In this document: positions 1 through 6,042 of the stretch, piece by piece | Position numbering within the stretch: position 1 is the stretch's first letter | Layout of the letters: each line of letters begins with the position of its first letter | NCBI GenBank assembly: GCA_022564455.1 | Contig: JADFLK010000137.1 | Span: 1-6,286 of the forward strand | Direction: 5' to 3' | DNA from: Bacteroidota bacterium | Lineage (GTDB): Bacteria > Bacteroidota > Rhodothermia > Rhodothermales > Rubricoccaceae | Length of the DNA stretch: 6,286 nt | The notes under the pieces: generated by a model | Told to the model about the DNA's origin: nothing | Databases searched by the model: none | The model's input: only the letters and a program-made list of their open reading frames with translations | Translations under genes and position numbers: made by a program

Positions 1-496
1 GTACGCCCTGCCAGCATGCGAGCGCCCCGAGCATCATCGCCAGGCAATGGAACACAATGGGCAGCCCCGAGCCCTGAAAGCCATCCCAGGTAGCCTGCGC
101 CGCCTCCACCGACAACGGTAGCCCACTAAACAACGATGTGCCCGTGTAGTACACGCACCACCCGGCCACGACGCTGTAGTAGAACATGATGGCCGTGGCC
201 ACAAACCCGACGAAGGCGCCCATCCACGCAAACTTGCCTTTCGTCAGCTTCGAGAAGGTGCCGATGGTGCCCATCCGCCCACGCTGGCCCATCGCGTACT
301 CCGCAATGATCAGCGGGATGCTCCACACGAGCAGAAACACGAGCCACGCCACAAGAAAGGCCCCCGCGCCGTCTTCACCCGCGTTCTGCGCGGCAATGCG
401 GGGGAAGCGCCAGATGTTGCCGGTGCCGACGGCGATGCCGAGCACGCTCAGCAGCAACCCCCACCTCGACGAGAACCGTTGCTCGGATGCCTTCAT
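1..496 (-). CDS. Sodium:neurotransmitter symporter family (SNF/LeuT-type) transporter, N-terminal 165 residues
   Basis: This is the N-terminus of a sodium-coupled amino-acid or amine transporter of the inner membrane. The gene runs off the left edge, so only 165 residues are visible where the family usually has 440-520. TM1 (about 12-36) carries the family signature GTGNIWRFP at 24-32. Residues G20, A22, V23 and N27 match the sodium-site positions of LeuT, with identical numbering, and R30 matches the outer-gate arginine. TM2 is about 44-66, ending in EYAMGQRG. TM3 is about 89-123 and has a Tyr pair at 106-107, near the LeuT substrate-site tyrosine. TM4 begins near 145. The loop after TM1 reads NAGEDGAGAF where NGGGAF is usual, a small insertion. 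The ATG at 494-496 follows an in-frame TAA two codons upstream, which supports this start; no Shine-Dalgarno is seen. It lies 67 bp downstream of parA on the same strand. The substrate cannot be told from this fragment. Confidence 0.93.
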   Translation of the reverse strand, partial: MKASEQRFSSRWGLLLSVLGIAVGTGNIWRFPRIAAQNAGEDGAGAFLVAWLVFLLVWSIPLIIAEYAMGQRGRMGTIGTFSKLTKGKFAWMGAFVGFVATAIMFYYSVVAGWCVYYTGTSLFSGLPLSVEAAQATWDGFQGSGLPIVFHCLAMMLGALACWQGV

Positions 497-563
497 GTGT
501 TAGATGATACTCGTCGGATGGAGAACCCACCGAATATCGCACATGCAGCCTGGAAAAGGGCCA

Positions 564-1475
564 CTAACAATGATCGAGTGGAATCCACGAGTGCAGAACG
601 GCCTCGCCTCCTCCCGTCCCCGCCGACCCTGCCGACCCTGCCGACCCAGAATGTGCCGCTTCATACGGTTCTACTTCAGGCTTGCCGTTCGGACTCTCTT
701 CAACCGATTCCGTCTGGTGTCCAGGGAAGAAGTGGCGGCTGAGTTCGTCGGCGGCGTTGGCATAGTCCCTGGCGCCTCGGGATACCACATCGTGGTCAAA
801 AACTGTCCGGCCGTCGTGGGTCGTATCCGCCAGCGAGGTACAGGTCCGTACTACCGAATCCAGGACTCGTCCAGCGTACGTTGTGCGGATGTACTGCGAG
901 TACGCGGCGTGGTCGCGCTTGCGGCCATCAACTTGCGTAAGGAGGAACAGCGGTTCGGCCAAACTCGGGTTCAATTTCTCGCGGACGAGTTGGCAGGTTT
1001 GCCAGGTCTGCCCGGCGCCTACCACCGGCTGGTATTCCGGCGTTACCGGCACCACAGCATAATCGCTGGCCACCAGTGCGTTCATGGTATACACGGAGAG
1101 AGCAGCGGCCGTATCCAGCATCACTATGTCATAATCGTGCCCCTTCGCCAGCGCCTCCTTGATCCAGAACGAGTCCATCGGGCCGGTAAGCTTTTTCTGG
1201 GCTCGCGTCATGTATTGCGTAGCCGGAAGGAGATCGAAACCACTTACCTTGACCACAGGCAACGTGCGGAGATTCGCATCGTGGGTCATCAAAGCCAGCG
1301 AAGACATGGCGGGCTCGGGCTCGCCGACACCCATGATCTGGGTGAGGAAGCACTGCGGGTCGAGATCTACCACGAGGACGCGCTTTCCGCCGAGGCCCAT
1401 CGCGGCCGCGAGATTCATTACGGTAGTCGTCTTACCCGTACCACCTTTGTGGTTACAGATGGTAATGACCGGCAT
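564..1475 (-). CDS. parA: ParA/Soj-family partition ATPase with low-complexity C-terminal tail
   Basis: This is a ParA-type P-loop ATPase of 303 residues, a cytoplasmic family that positions DNA or other cargo on the nucleoid. The deviant Walker A motif KGGTGKTT lies at 10-17 with its signature Lys at 10. Switch I is DLDPQ at 37-41. Walker B is DIVMLD at 116-121, followed by TAAA where many ParAs have PPS. The block SRGARDYANAADEL, near the end of the ATPase domain, is typical of Soj-like proteins. After about residue 250 comes a 53-residue tail with a GSAGSAGSAG run, encoded by a 9-bp tandem repeat, which does not look like part of the ATPase fold. I chose the ATG at 1475 because family members begin a few residues before the Walker motif. 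A TTG at 1508 would add 11 atypical residues. No parB or parS is visible, so it may be an orphan with a cargo other than the chromosome origin. Confidence 0.93.
   Translation of the reverse strand: MPVITICNHKGGTGKTTTVMNLAAAMGLGGKRVLVVDLDPQCFLTQIMGVGEPEPAMSSLALMTHDANLRTLPVVKVSGFDLLPATQYMTRAQKKLTGPMDSFWIKEALAKGHDYDIVMLDTAAALSVYTMNALVASDYAVVPVTPEYQPVVGAGQTWQTCQLVREKLNPSLAEPLFLLTQVDGRKRDHAAYSQYIRTTYAGRVLDSVVRTCTSLADTTHDGRTVFDHDVVSRGARDYANAADELSRHFFPGHQTESVEESPNGKPEVEPYEAAHSGSAGSAGSAGTGGGEAVLHSWIPLDHC
622..648. repeat. 9-bp tandem repeat, three copies, inside the 3' end of parA
   Basis: Three consecutive copies of GCCGACCCT (plus-strand reading, the last ending in A) lie at 622-630, 631-639 and 640-648. 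Read on the minus strand they encode the Gly-Ser-Ala run in the ParA tail. The 9-bp period keeps the reading frame, so copy-number change would lengthen or shorten the tail by three residues at a time. Confidence 0.85.
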
Positions 1476-1607
1476 GCGAAGTGGGGGGACTAAACAGGAG
1501 GTGATCAAGAACGAGAGCTAAGTTAGCAAGGGCTTCCACGTTGGCCAATCGACTTTAGTTGACAATCGCTCCAACCGATACTTCGCGCGACTCTCTGCCT
1601 ACACCCG
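1476..1607. promoter_or_regulatory. Divergent intergenic region between parA and the lnt homologue
   Basis: This 132-bp spacer separates two divergent genes, so promoters for both should lie here. I see no convincing -35/-10 pair. A TTGACA at 1559-1564 faces lnt but has no good -10 at 16-18 bp. Two short palindromes could be operator half-sites: GCTAAGTTAGC at 1517-1527 and TTGGCCAA at 1541-1548. An AGGAGGTGATC at 1496-1506 looks like a perfect ribosome-binding site on the plus strand, but no start codon or gene follows it. The regulatory role is inferred from gene orientation only. Confidence 0.35.
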
Positions 1608-3254
1608 ATGCAGCACGCGCGCATGCGGTCTCCAAATCCTCTTCTCAACCGCTTCTCCCATCCGGCATGGGCGATGAACTGTGGCATACTGCTCGGTCTG
1701 AGTATGCCCCCGTACGGTCTGTACCCGCTCGCATGGATCGCGCTGGTGCCGTTGCTCGTTCGCTGGAGCCTGTTGAAGCATCCCATGACGGTGTTCCGTG
1801 AGGCGTACGTCGCGTTCTTGCTGATGACTATCGTGGCCGGCTTCTGGATGTTGCTGCACTCGTCCATGACGGTCGGCTTGCTCTCCGGGGTCGGCCTGCT
1901 TCTCCTTCCACTCCCCCACGCCATCGCCTTTACGCTGGCTCTTCTGGTCCGGAAGCGATTTGGATTGGTGATGGGTACGGTTGCGCTGGTGGTGAACGTA
2001 CTCTCGGTCGAATACCTGATGGCTCACGGCGCCTTTGCCTTCCCGTGGCTGCTACTGGGGCACACGCAGGCTGACGCGTTGATGTTCAATCAGCACGCAG
2101 ATCTGGGAGGGGTTGGCCTGCTTACTCTGGGCGTACTTGTATCGAATATCCTCGGGATGCTGTTCGTTAGGATGGCCTACAGGCCGGGGCTCGTCCCTGG
2201 TTGGCGCTCGCTTATCGCGCTGGCGATGGTGGCCATGCTATCCGGAATAGCCGTGTATGGTGATGAACAACGTGCCGGCCTCGGCGACGAAGACCAAAGC
2301 ATTCGCATCGGCCTCGTACAGCCGGCGGTAAGAGCCGACATATGGGCGGACGTCACGGATGGCAGCCGGGTTGAATACCTCGCGTCGCTCTCCGACCGGC
2401 TGATTAACAACCGCGGTGGCCTCGTAGTACCGGCATCGGATACCGGTAGAGAACGGCTGGACCTTCTCATCTGGCCGGAGGCCTCGCTCCCCGTATTCGC
2501 AGAGAGCGGCCGGCAGTCACGCCTCTATCGCCGGCTTTCCATCTGGAGCCGCCGGCGCCAGGTAGCGTTGCTTTCCGGCGCCTTCACCAATCACGGGGAA
2601 AGCAGCACCTACTACAACTCTGCCATGCTGTTTGAGGGCTACGAGCAGCCCCAGGAGTACGCCAAGAGCCACATGGTTCCACTCGCCGAGGTTATTCCGT
2701 TCCTCCATCAGAGCCCCATTCTGGACGCGATGACCATCCCGACAACCGCCGATGCGCGCCTCGGGTTTGGCAATCAACCGAATGTGCTTCGCGGGAACCG
2801 TTTCACAGCGGGCACAACCATCGGGTCGGAATCACTGCACGGCGATTACGTTCGCAAGTATGTAGCCAACGGCGCCGACGTGCTCGTGAATCTGGCTCAG
2901 AATGGATGGTGGGGCTATTCCCCCGGCGCGGTCCAGCACCTCAATCTCACCCGCCTCCGCGCCATCGAAACGCGGCGTACCGTCGTGGTCTCCACCGTCA
3001 GCGGAACATCGGGTATCGTGTACCCGGACGGGCGTATCGAGCGCGTTGCAGGTTGGATGGAGGAAGAGATTGTCGAGCGCGAAATCCCACTCCGCACCGG
3101 GCAAACGATATACGTGAAGCACGGCGACTGGCCGGGCCGTTTCAGCCTCATCCCCGCAGCAGGCCTCTTGCTTCTCCTTGGAGTTGCGGCCGTGTTTTAC
3201 CGGCGACCCAACTCGAAATCCTCTTCAAGGAAACGAAAACGGAAACAGGGCTAG
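1608..3254 (+). CDS. lnt: Apolipoprotein N-acyltransferase (Lnt) homologue lacking the catalytic cysteine
   Basis: Lnt is an inner-membrane enzyme that adds the third acyl chain to the N-terminal Cys of lipoproteins. This 548-residue homologue has the usual layout. The N-terminal membrane part has segments near 23-52, 66-87, 89-113, 118-138, 165-188 and 200-217, with the family motif PPYGLYPLAWIALVPLL at 34-50. A periplasmic nitrilase-fold domain spans about 232-495, and a last helix is near 512-531. Catalytic E291 (WPEASLP) and K353 (KSHMVPLAE) are present, as is the equivalent of E. coli E343 (E361). However, the ICYES motif reads IGSES at 405-409: Gly406 replaces the nucleophilic Cys and Ser407 the Tyr. 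The NDxW[FW]G motif reads QNGWWG at 431-436. The reading frame is intact, so this is not a simple pseudogene. It may be inactive, or acting with other chemistry. No Shine-Dalgarno is seen; Met6 (1623) is an alternative start. It is followed by a palindromic repeat and then maf. Confidence 0.9.
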   Translation: MQHARMRSPNPLLNRFSHPAWAMNCGILLGLSMPPYGLYPLAWIALVPLLVRWSLLKHPMTVFREAYVAFLLMTIVAGFWMLLHSSMTVGLLSGVGLLLLPLPHAIAFTLALLVRKRFGLVMGTVALVVNVLSVEYLMAHGAFAFPWLLLGHTQADALMFNQHADLGGVGLLTLGVLVSNILGMLFVRMAYRPGLVPGWRSLIALAMVAMLSGIAVYGDEQRAGLGDEDQSIRIGLVQPAVRADIWADVTDGSRVEYLASLSDRLINNRGGLVVPASDTGRERLDLLIWPEASLPVFAESGRQSRLYRRLSIWSRRRQVALLSGAFTNHGESSTYYNSAMLFEGYEQPQEYAKSHMVPLAEVIPFLHQSPILDAMTIPTTADARLGFGNQPNVLRGNRFTAGTTIGSESLHGDYVRKYVANGADVLVNLAQNGWWGYSPGAVQHLNLTRLRAIETRRTVVVSTVSGTSGIVYPDGRIERVAGWMEEEIVEREIPLRTGQTIYVKHGDWPGRFSLIPAAGLLLLLGVAAVFYRRPNSKSSSRKRKRKQG

Positions 3255-3266
3255 GGCGTGAAGCAG

Positions 3267-3428
3267 GGAGTCTGTCGGACTTAGGGGTTCGTAACGAGGC
3301 GAGCGGAAAATCGAGAGCAGTTTTTCGATCTTTTGAGGCACATAGTTGTGCTACGTATCGAAAAAGATCGGAAAAATGGGCCGATTTGGTGCCACCGCAG
3401 TAGAATCATCTCAAGTCCGACGGACTCC
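3267..3428. repeat. MITE-like 162-bp palindromic element between lnt and maf
   Basis: Terminal inverted repeats of 16 bp lie at 3267-3282 and 3413-3428 and match at 15 of 16 positions. Inside them, nested pairs share nearly the same centre (about 3345-3351): GCGG 3303-3306 with CCGC 3395-3398; AAATCG 3308-3313 with CGATTT 3382-3387; TTTTTCGATCTTTT 3321-3334 with 3362-3376 (one bulged base); and GCACA 3338-3342 with TGTGC 3347-3351 around a TAGT loop. The whole element can therefore fold into one long imperfect hairpin. It contains no plausible ORF. I see no clear target-site duplication. The size, terminal repeats and intergenic position suggest a non-autonomous element, but a transcribed structured RNA or a bidirectional terminator is also possible. 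Confidence 0.75.
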
Positions 3429-3442
3429 TAGACAACCATCTT

Positions 3443-3448
3443 AGGAGG
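3443..3448 (+). promoter_or_regulatory. Shine-Dalgarno site of maf (AGGAGG), fixing a TTG start
   Basis: AGGAGG lies four bases before the TTG at 3453. It is the only strong Shine-Dalgarno at a gene start in this window. An in-frame TAG at 3429-3431 closes the frame upstream and no ATG or GTG lies between it and the conserved Maf N-terminus, so the TTG is the only conventional start available. The spacing is rather short. Confidence 0.65.
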
Positions 3449-3452
3449 CTCC

Positions 3453-4076
3453 TTGCTGACTCTCAACGTACCACTGGTTCTCGCGTCTCGCTCACCCAGG
3501 AGGAGCGCGTTACTCCGCCGCCTCGACATACCGTTCATTGCCCATCCAAGTTCGGTTGAAGAGGTCTGGCCGGAGAACGAACCTCCCGGCGCGGCCGTCG
3601 AAAGTATCGCGTTGCAGAAAGCGAATCCCGTCAGCCTGGCCCATCCGGAGGCCCTCACGCTCGGAGCAGACACAGTGGTTGTGTTGGAAGGCGAGGTACT
3701 TGGAAAACCGGGCTCAAAAGAGGAAGCGCGCGCAATGCTCCGCCGACTGAGCGGCGCAACGCACACCGTCTACACTGGGCTGGCGCTTCTCCATCCTTCA
3801 TCAGGGCGTTCCGTTACGGACCACGAAGCCACGCAGGTGACCTTTGCCGAGCTTGACGACGGCGAGATTACCCGGTACGTAGCCACCGGCTCTCCTATGG
3901 ACAAGGCTGGGGCGTATGGCATCCAGGATGACTACGGGGCCTTCTTCGTCTCCCGCATCGACGGCGATTTCTACAACGTGGTCGGCCTGCCACTCCACTG
4001 CCTCTATCGGATGCTGACCGAGCACTTCGCCGATTTGCTTGGCACACCTCCAGTGCATGAGAGCACGGCCTCCTAA
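3453..4076 (+). CDS. maf: Maf-family nucleoside triphosphate pyrophosphatase (dTTP/UTP type, YhdE-like)
   Basis: Maf proteins hydrolyse dTTP, UTP and some modified nucleotides to the monophosphate plus pyrophosphate, cleaning the nucleotide pool; they have also been linked to septum inhibition. The 207-residue length is normal. The N-terminal phosphate-binding motif LASRSPRRSALL is at 10-21. E36 and E37 follow a short spacer, the catalytic Asp is D73 in GADTVVV, and K85 lies in LGKPGS. YTG at 107-109 and SPMDKAGAYGIQ at 147-158 follow, the latter being the signature of the dTTP/UTP subgroup rather than the YceF m7GTP subgroup. FYNVVGLPL at 173-181 closes the domain. DDYGAFFV replaces the commoner GxGAxFV after GIQ, a small change. 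Translation starts at TTG with a strong AGGAGG. The gene sits 24 bp after the palindromic element, which must therefore be in its leader or carry its promoter. Confidence 0.95.
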   Translation: MLTLNVPLVLASRSPRRSALLRRLDIPFIAHPSSVEEVWPENEPPGAAVESIALQKANPVSLAHPEALTLGADTVVVLEGEVLGKPGSKEEARAMLRRLSGATHTVYTGLALLHPSSGRSVTDHEATQVTFAELDDGEITRYVATGSPMDKAGAYGIQDDYGAFFVSRIDGDFYNVVGLPLHCLYRMLTEHFADLLGTPPVHESTAS

Positions 4077-4079
4077 GTG

Positions 4080-4154
4080 CCAAATTCCAAGTACCAAATT
4101 CCAAGCGGTCTCATCAAGCACTCTTTGTGATTTGGAGTTTGGAACTTGGTACTT
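4080..4154. repeat. CCAAATTCCAAG direct repeats and long inverted repeat after maf
   Basis: CCAAATTCCAAG occurs twice in direct orientation, at 4080-4091 and 4094-4105 (period 14). A third copy in inverted, slightly changed form makes a 16-bp stem: 4089-4104 pairs with 4139-4154 at 15 of 16 positions, around a 34-base loop. It begins three bases after the maf stop codon. There is no T-run after the stem, so it is not a classic intrinsic terminator, though it could protect or end the maf transcript. The rest of the 234-bp spacer (4155-4280) shows nothing clear; TTGGAA 4139-4144 and TACAAT 4161-4166 with a 16-base spacer are a weak promoter candidate for the lipoprotein gene. Confidence 0.7.
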
Positions 4155-4280
4155 CAGACTTACAATTCCCTACGAGTCTATTGAATTACGTGCTCTTTCG
4201 TTGGCCGGATGACGTGGTTCAACAGTCTCCTCGGCCTCCACGGGCCGTAGCTTCTGCACCATTGCCCTTCATCGTTTCGT

Positions 4281-4310
4281 TCTTCCCTTCGTCTTCGTTC
4301 CCCCTTTTTC
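4281..4310 (+). other. Pyrimidine tract directly before the FAS1 lipoprotein start
   Basis: Of the 30 bases before the ATG at 4311, 28 are C or T. This rules out a Shine-Dalgarno and leaves an unstructured, purine-free leader. It may be a translation-initiation feature or simply composition; the sequence alone does not decide. Confidence 0.4.
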
Positions 4311-4862
4311 ATGCGTGGTTTTCTGTCCGCCGCCGCACGCGCTGTGCTTCTCGTCGTGCTCGTTTCTCTCGGAGCCTGCGCCAGCGACGAGCCCTCGGAA
4401 TCGGAACCCGTCGCGGCCCTGCCTGCACCTGCAGCGCGAAACGACATCACGACAGCCGTTTCCGAGGCAGGCCTCGATACACTGACACGTCTGCTCCAGG
4501 AAACGGGGCTCGGCGATTCGCTGCGTGGCGAGGGGCCGTATACCCTCTTCGCTCCCACCGATCTCGCCTTTACTGAACTCCCCGGTGGATCGCCAGATGG
4601 GATGTCCCCGGATGACCTTGCCGCAATGTTGGCCTACCACATCATCCCCGGCCGTTTTGAAACGACTTCACTGGCCGGAACCATGGACATCAACACCCTG
4701 CATGGCGGCTCCGTCACCTTTACGGTGGACGCTAGTAACGCTACGTTGCGTGATGGAAGTGGGCATACTGCCATCCTCGTAATACCAGACATGAACGTGG
4801 ACAACGGCGTCATTCACATCATCGACCGCGTATTGATCGCGGGTTCGGTTGAAGGCCGCTAG
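4311..4862 (+). CDS. FAS1 (fasciclin) domain lipoprotein
   Basis: This is an exported lipoprotein of 183 residues with a single FAS1 domain, a fold used in cell adhesion and surface binding. The signal peptide has two arginines near the start (R2, R10), a hydrophobic core at 11-20 and the lipobox LGAC at 20-23, so C23 should be lipidated. A Ser/Glu/Pro/Ala-rich linker (24-42) follows. The FAS1 domain covers about 44-178, with the H1 motif YTLFAPTDLAF at 77-87, YHIIPG at 109-114 and the H2 motif NGVIHIIDRVL at 165-175. One FAS1 repeat is usual for bacterial members. The ligand is unknown. The gene lies 45 bp before the epimerase gene and may share its transcript. As a lipoprotein it is a natural client of the Lnt pathway encoded upstream, though proximity alone does not show a functional link. 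Confidence 0.92.
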   Translation: MRGFLSAAARAVLLVVLVSLGACASDEPSESEPVAALPAPAARNDITTAVSEAGLDTLTRLLQETGLGDSLRGEGPYTLFAPTDLAFTELPGGSPDGMSPDDLAAMLAYHIIPGRFETTSLAGTMDINTLHGGSVTFTVDASNATLRDGSGHTAILVIPDMNVDNGVIHIIDRVLIAGSVEGR

Positions 4863-4907
4863 CTGCGAAACAGGACATCTACAAACTCACTGCTTGCCGT
4901 CCGCATC

Positions 4908-5867
4908 ATGGAGCCGCCTTCAGGCCAGGTAGTTGACTTCAGGCCTCGGACCATCGTGGTTACGGGTTCTTCGGGGCTTATCGGAAGCGCACTTTGCCGC
5001 CGATTGGGGGAGCTAGGAAACCGCGTTGTGCGTCTCGTTCGCACGCACGAAGCCGCCAAAGACGAGCACGCGCTTTACTGGAACGTAGCTGACGGCGTAA
5101 TCGACCGCAAAGGGTTGGAGGAAGCGGCTCCCGATGCCGTCATCCACCTGGCCGGAGAGAGCGTTTATGCATTACGTTGGACACGCGCCAAAAAGCGGCG
5201 CATCCTGGAAAGCCGGAGCGTGGGAACGACATTGCTCTCTGAGACTCTCGCCGGCCTCAATCGCAAACCTGTCGTGCTGCTGTCTGCCTCAGCCGGCGGC
5301 ATCTACGGCGACCACGGCGACCGGCCGGTCATAGAAGAGAGCGCCCTGGGCAGCGGCTTTCTCGCGGAAGTATGCAAAGCGTGGGAGGCTGCCACGAGTC
5401 CAGCCGGAGAAGCTGGAATCCGAACGGTTCACATGCGGATCGGGGTCGTGTTGGCCCAATCCGGCATCCTGCTCCAGCGCCTCGTTCCTCTGTATCGCCT
5501 CGGGCTCGGCGGGCCTCTCGGCATGGGCAATCGCTACATACCGTGGATTGCGCTAGATGATTTGGTGAGTGCGATGTTGCACCTTCTGGATTCCCAACTG
5601 CACGGCCCGGTCAACCTGGCCGCACCCGGATCTGTAACGGGGCGCGCATTCGGAAAGGCGCTGGGCCGGGTTCTCCGACGCCCGTCAATCATTCCAGCAC
5701 CTGCTCCTTTGCTTTCGATGCTTGGTGGCGAGATGGCGCGAGAGATTGCTCTCACGAGCATCCGCCTTTCGCCTCAGCGGTTGCTGGAGGATGGCTTTGC
5801 CTTCGCGTTCCCCGAAGTAGAGGGCGCACTTGCACACGCGCTGGAGACATCAGTCGGGAAGGCGTGA
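4908..5867 (+). CDS. TIGR01777-family NAD(P)-dependent epimerase/dehydratase (extended SDR, DUF1731 C-terminus)
   Basis: This is a full-length 319-residue extended short-chain dehydrogenase of the YfcH/SDR39U1 group, whose substrate is not established. The Rossmann cofactor motif TGSSGLIG is at 19-26 and follows the first beta strand. AVIHLAGESV is at 77-86 and RSVGT at 103-107. SASAGGIYGDHGD at 126-138 holds the probable catalytic Ser and Tyr133; most relatives have VGYYG here, so GGIYG is a mild variant. FLAEVCKAWEAA at 151-162 and the later GPLGMGNRYIPWIALDDL block are also typical. The C-terminal DUF1731 part starts near RRPSIIPAPAPLLSMLGGEMA and ends at FPEVEGALAHAL. The ATG at 4908 gives a 12-residue leader before the first strand; no Shine-Dalgarno is visible. 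The stop codon lies only three bases before the second palindromic element. Confidence 0.94.
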   Translation: MEPPSGQVVDFRPRTIVVTGSSGLIGSALCRRLGELGNRVVRLVRTHEAAKDEHALYWNVADGVIDRKGLEEAAPDAVIHLAGESVYALRWTRAKKRRILESRSVGTTLLSETLAGLNRKPVVLLSASAGGIYGDHGDRPVIEESALGSGFLAEVCKAWEAATSPAGEAGIRTVHMRIGVVLAQSGILLQRLVPLYRLGLGGPLGMGNRYIPWIALDDLVSAMLHLLDSQLHGPVNLAAPGSVTGRAFGKALGRVLRRPSIIPAPAPLLSMLGGEMAREIALTSIRLSPQRLLEDGFAFAFPEVEGALAHALETSVGKA

Positions 5868-5870
5868 TTT

Positions 5871-6026
5871 TAGCAGCCTGTTGAAGAAGTCATCCTGCCT
5901 GCGTCGGCGCCTCTCGGTCGATCTCAGCGTTGCGAGATGCTCGCCGAATCGCCTGGGATCTCGCGCCTCGATCTCAACCGAGACTCGCTCGCCTCGGCAA
6001 CAGAGCGCTTCTTCAACTGGCTGCTA
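5871..6026. repeat. MITE-like 156-bp palindromic element between the epimerase gene and scpA
   Basis: Terminal inverted repeats of 19 bp at 5871-5889 and 6008-6026 match at 18 of 19 positions, with tips TAGCAGCC and GGCTGCTA. Nested inside on the same centre (about 5948) are TCTCGGT 5912-5918 with ACCGAGA 5977-5983, and GCGAGAT 5932-5938 with ATCTCGC 5958-5964. A 9-bp direct repeat, TCGATCTCA, lies at 5918-5926 and 5968-5976. No plausible ORF or clear target-site duplication is seen. From memory, TAGCAGCCTGTTGAA-type ends are common on intergenic repeats in several phyla, but I could not check this. It starts 3 bases after one stop codon and ends 16 bases before the scpA start. Confidence 0.78.
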
Positions 6027-6042
6027 GGTTCGCTCGCTCGCC

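Noticed and set aside
622..648. Short tandem repeat as a CRISPR or iteron array
   Set aside because: The 9-bp units are directly adjacent with no spacers, lie inside a coding frame and number only three.
504..1493. 329-residue plus-strand ORF opposite parA
   Set aside because: Its translation is rich in Arg and His with no recognisable motif, while the opposite strand encodes a clear ParA with all its motifs. It is an antisense shadow.
1159..1521. Plus-strand ORF ending just past the AGGAGGTGATC
   Set aside because: It overlaps parA on the opposite strand, shows no family features, and the Shine-Dalgarno-like site lies at its end rather than before its start.
1559..1587. TTGACA as a -35 box for lnt
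   Set aside because: The bases 16-18 positions downstream (TTCGCG region) do not resemble a -10 box; the nearest candidate, GATACT, is only 12 bases away.
3267..3428. First palindrome as a simple intrinsic terminator of lnt
   Set aside because: The structure is far longer than a terminator, and no T-run follows the outer stem. An inner T-rich arm could still end transcription, so a partial role is not excluded.
4127..4576. 149-residue plus-strand ORF overlapping the FAS1 lipoprotein start
   Set aside because: It is Arg/Ser-rich and featureless, and it overlaps a gene with a clean signal peptide, lipobox and FAS1 motifs in another frame.
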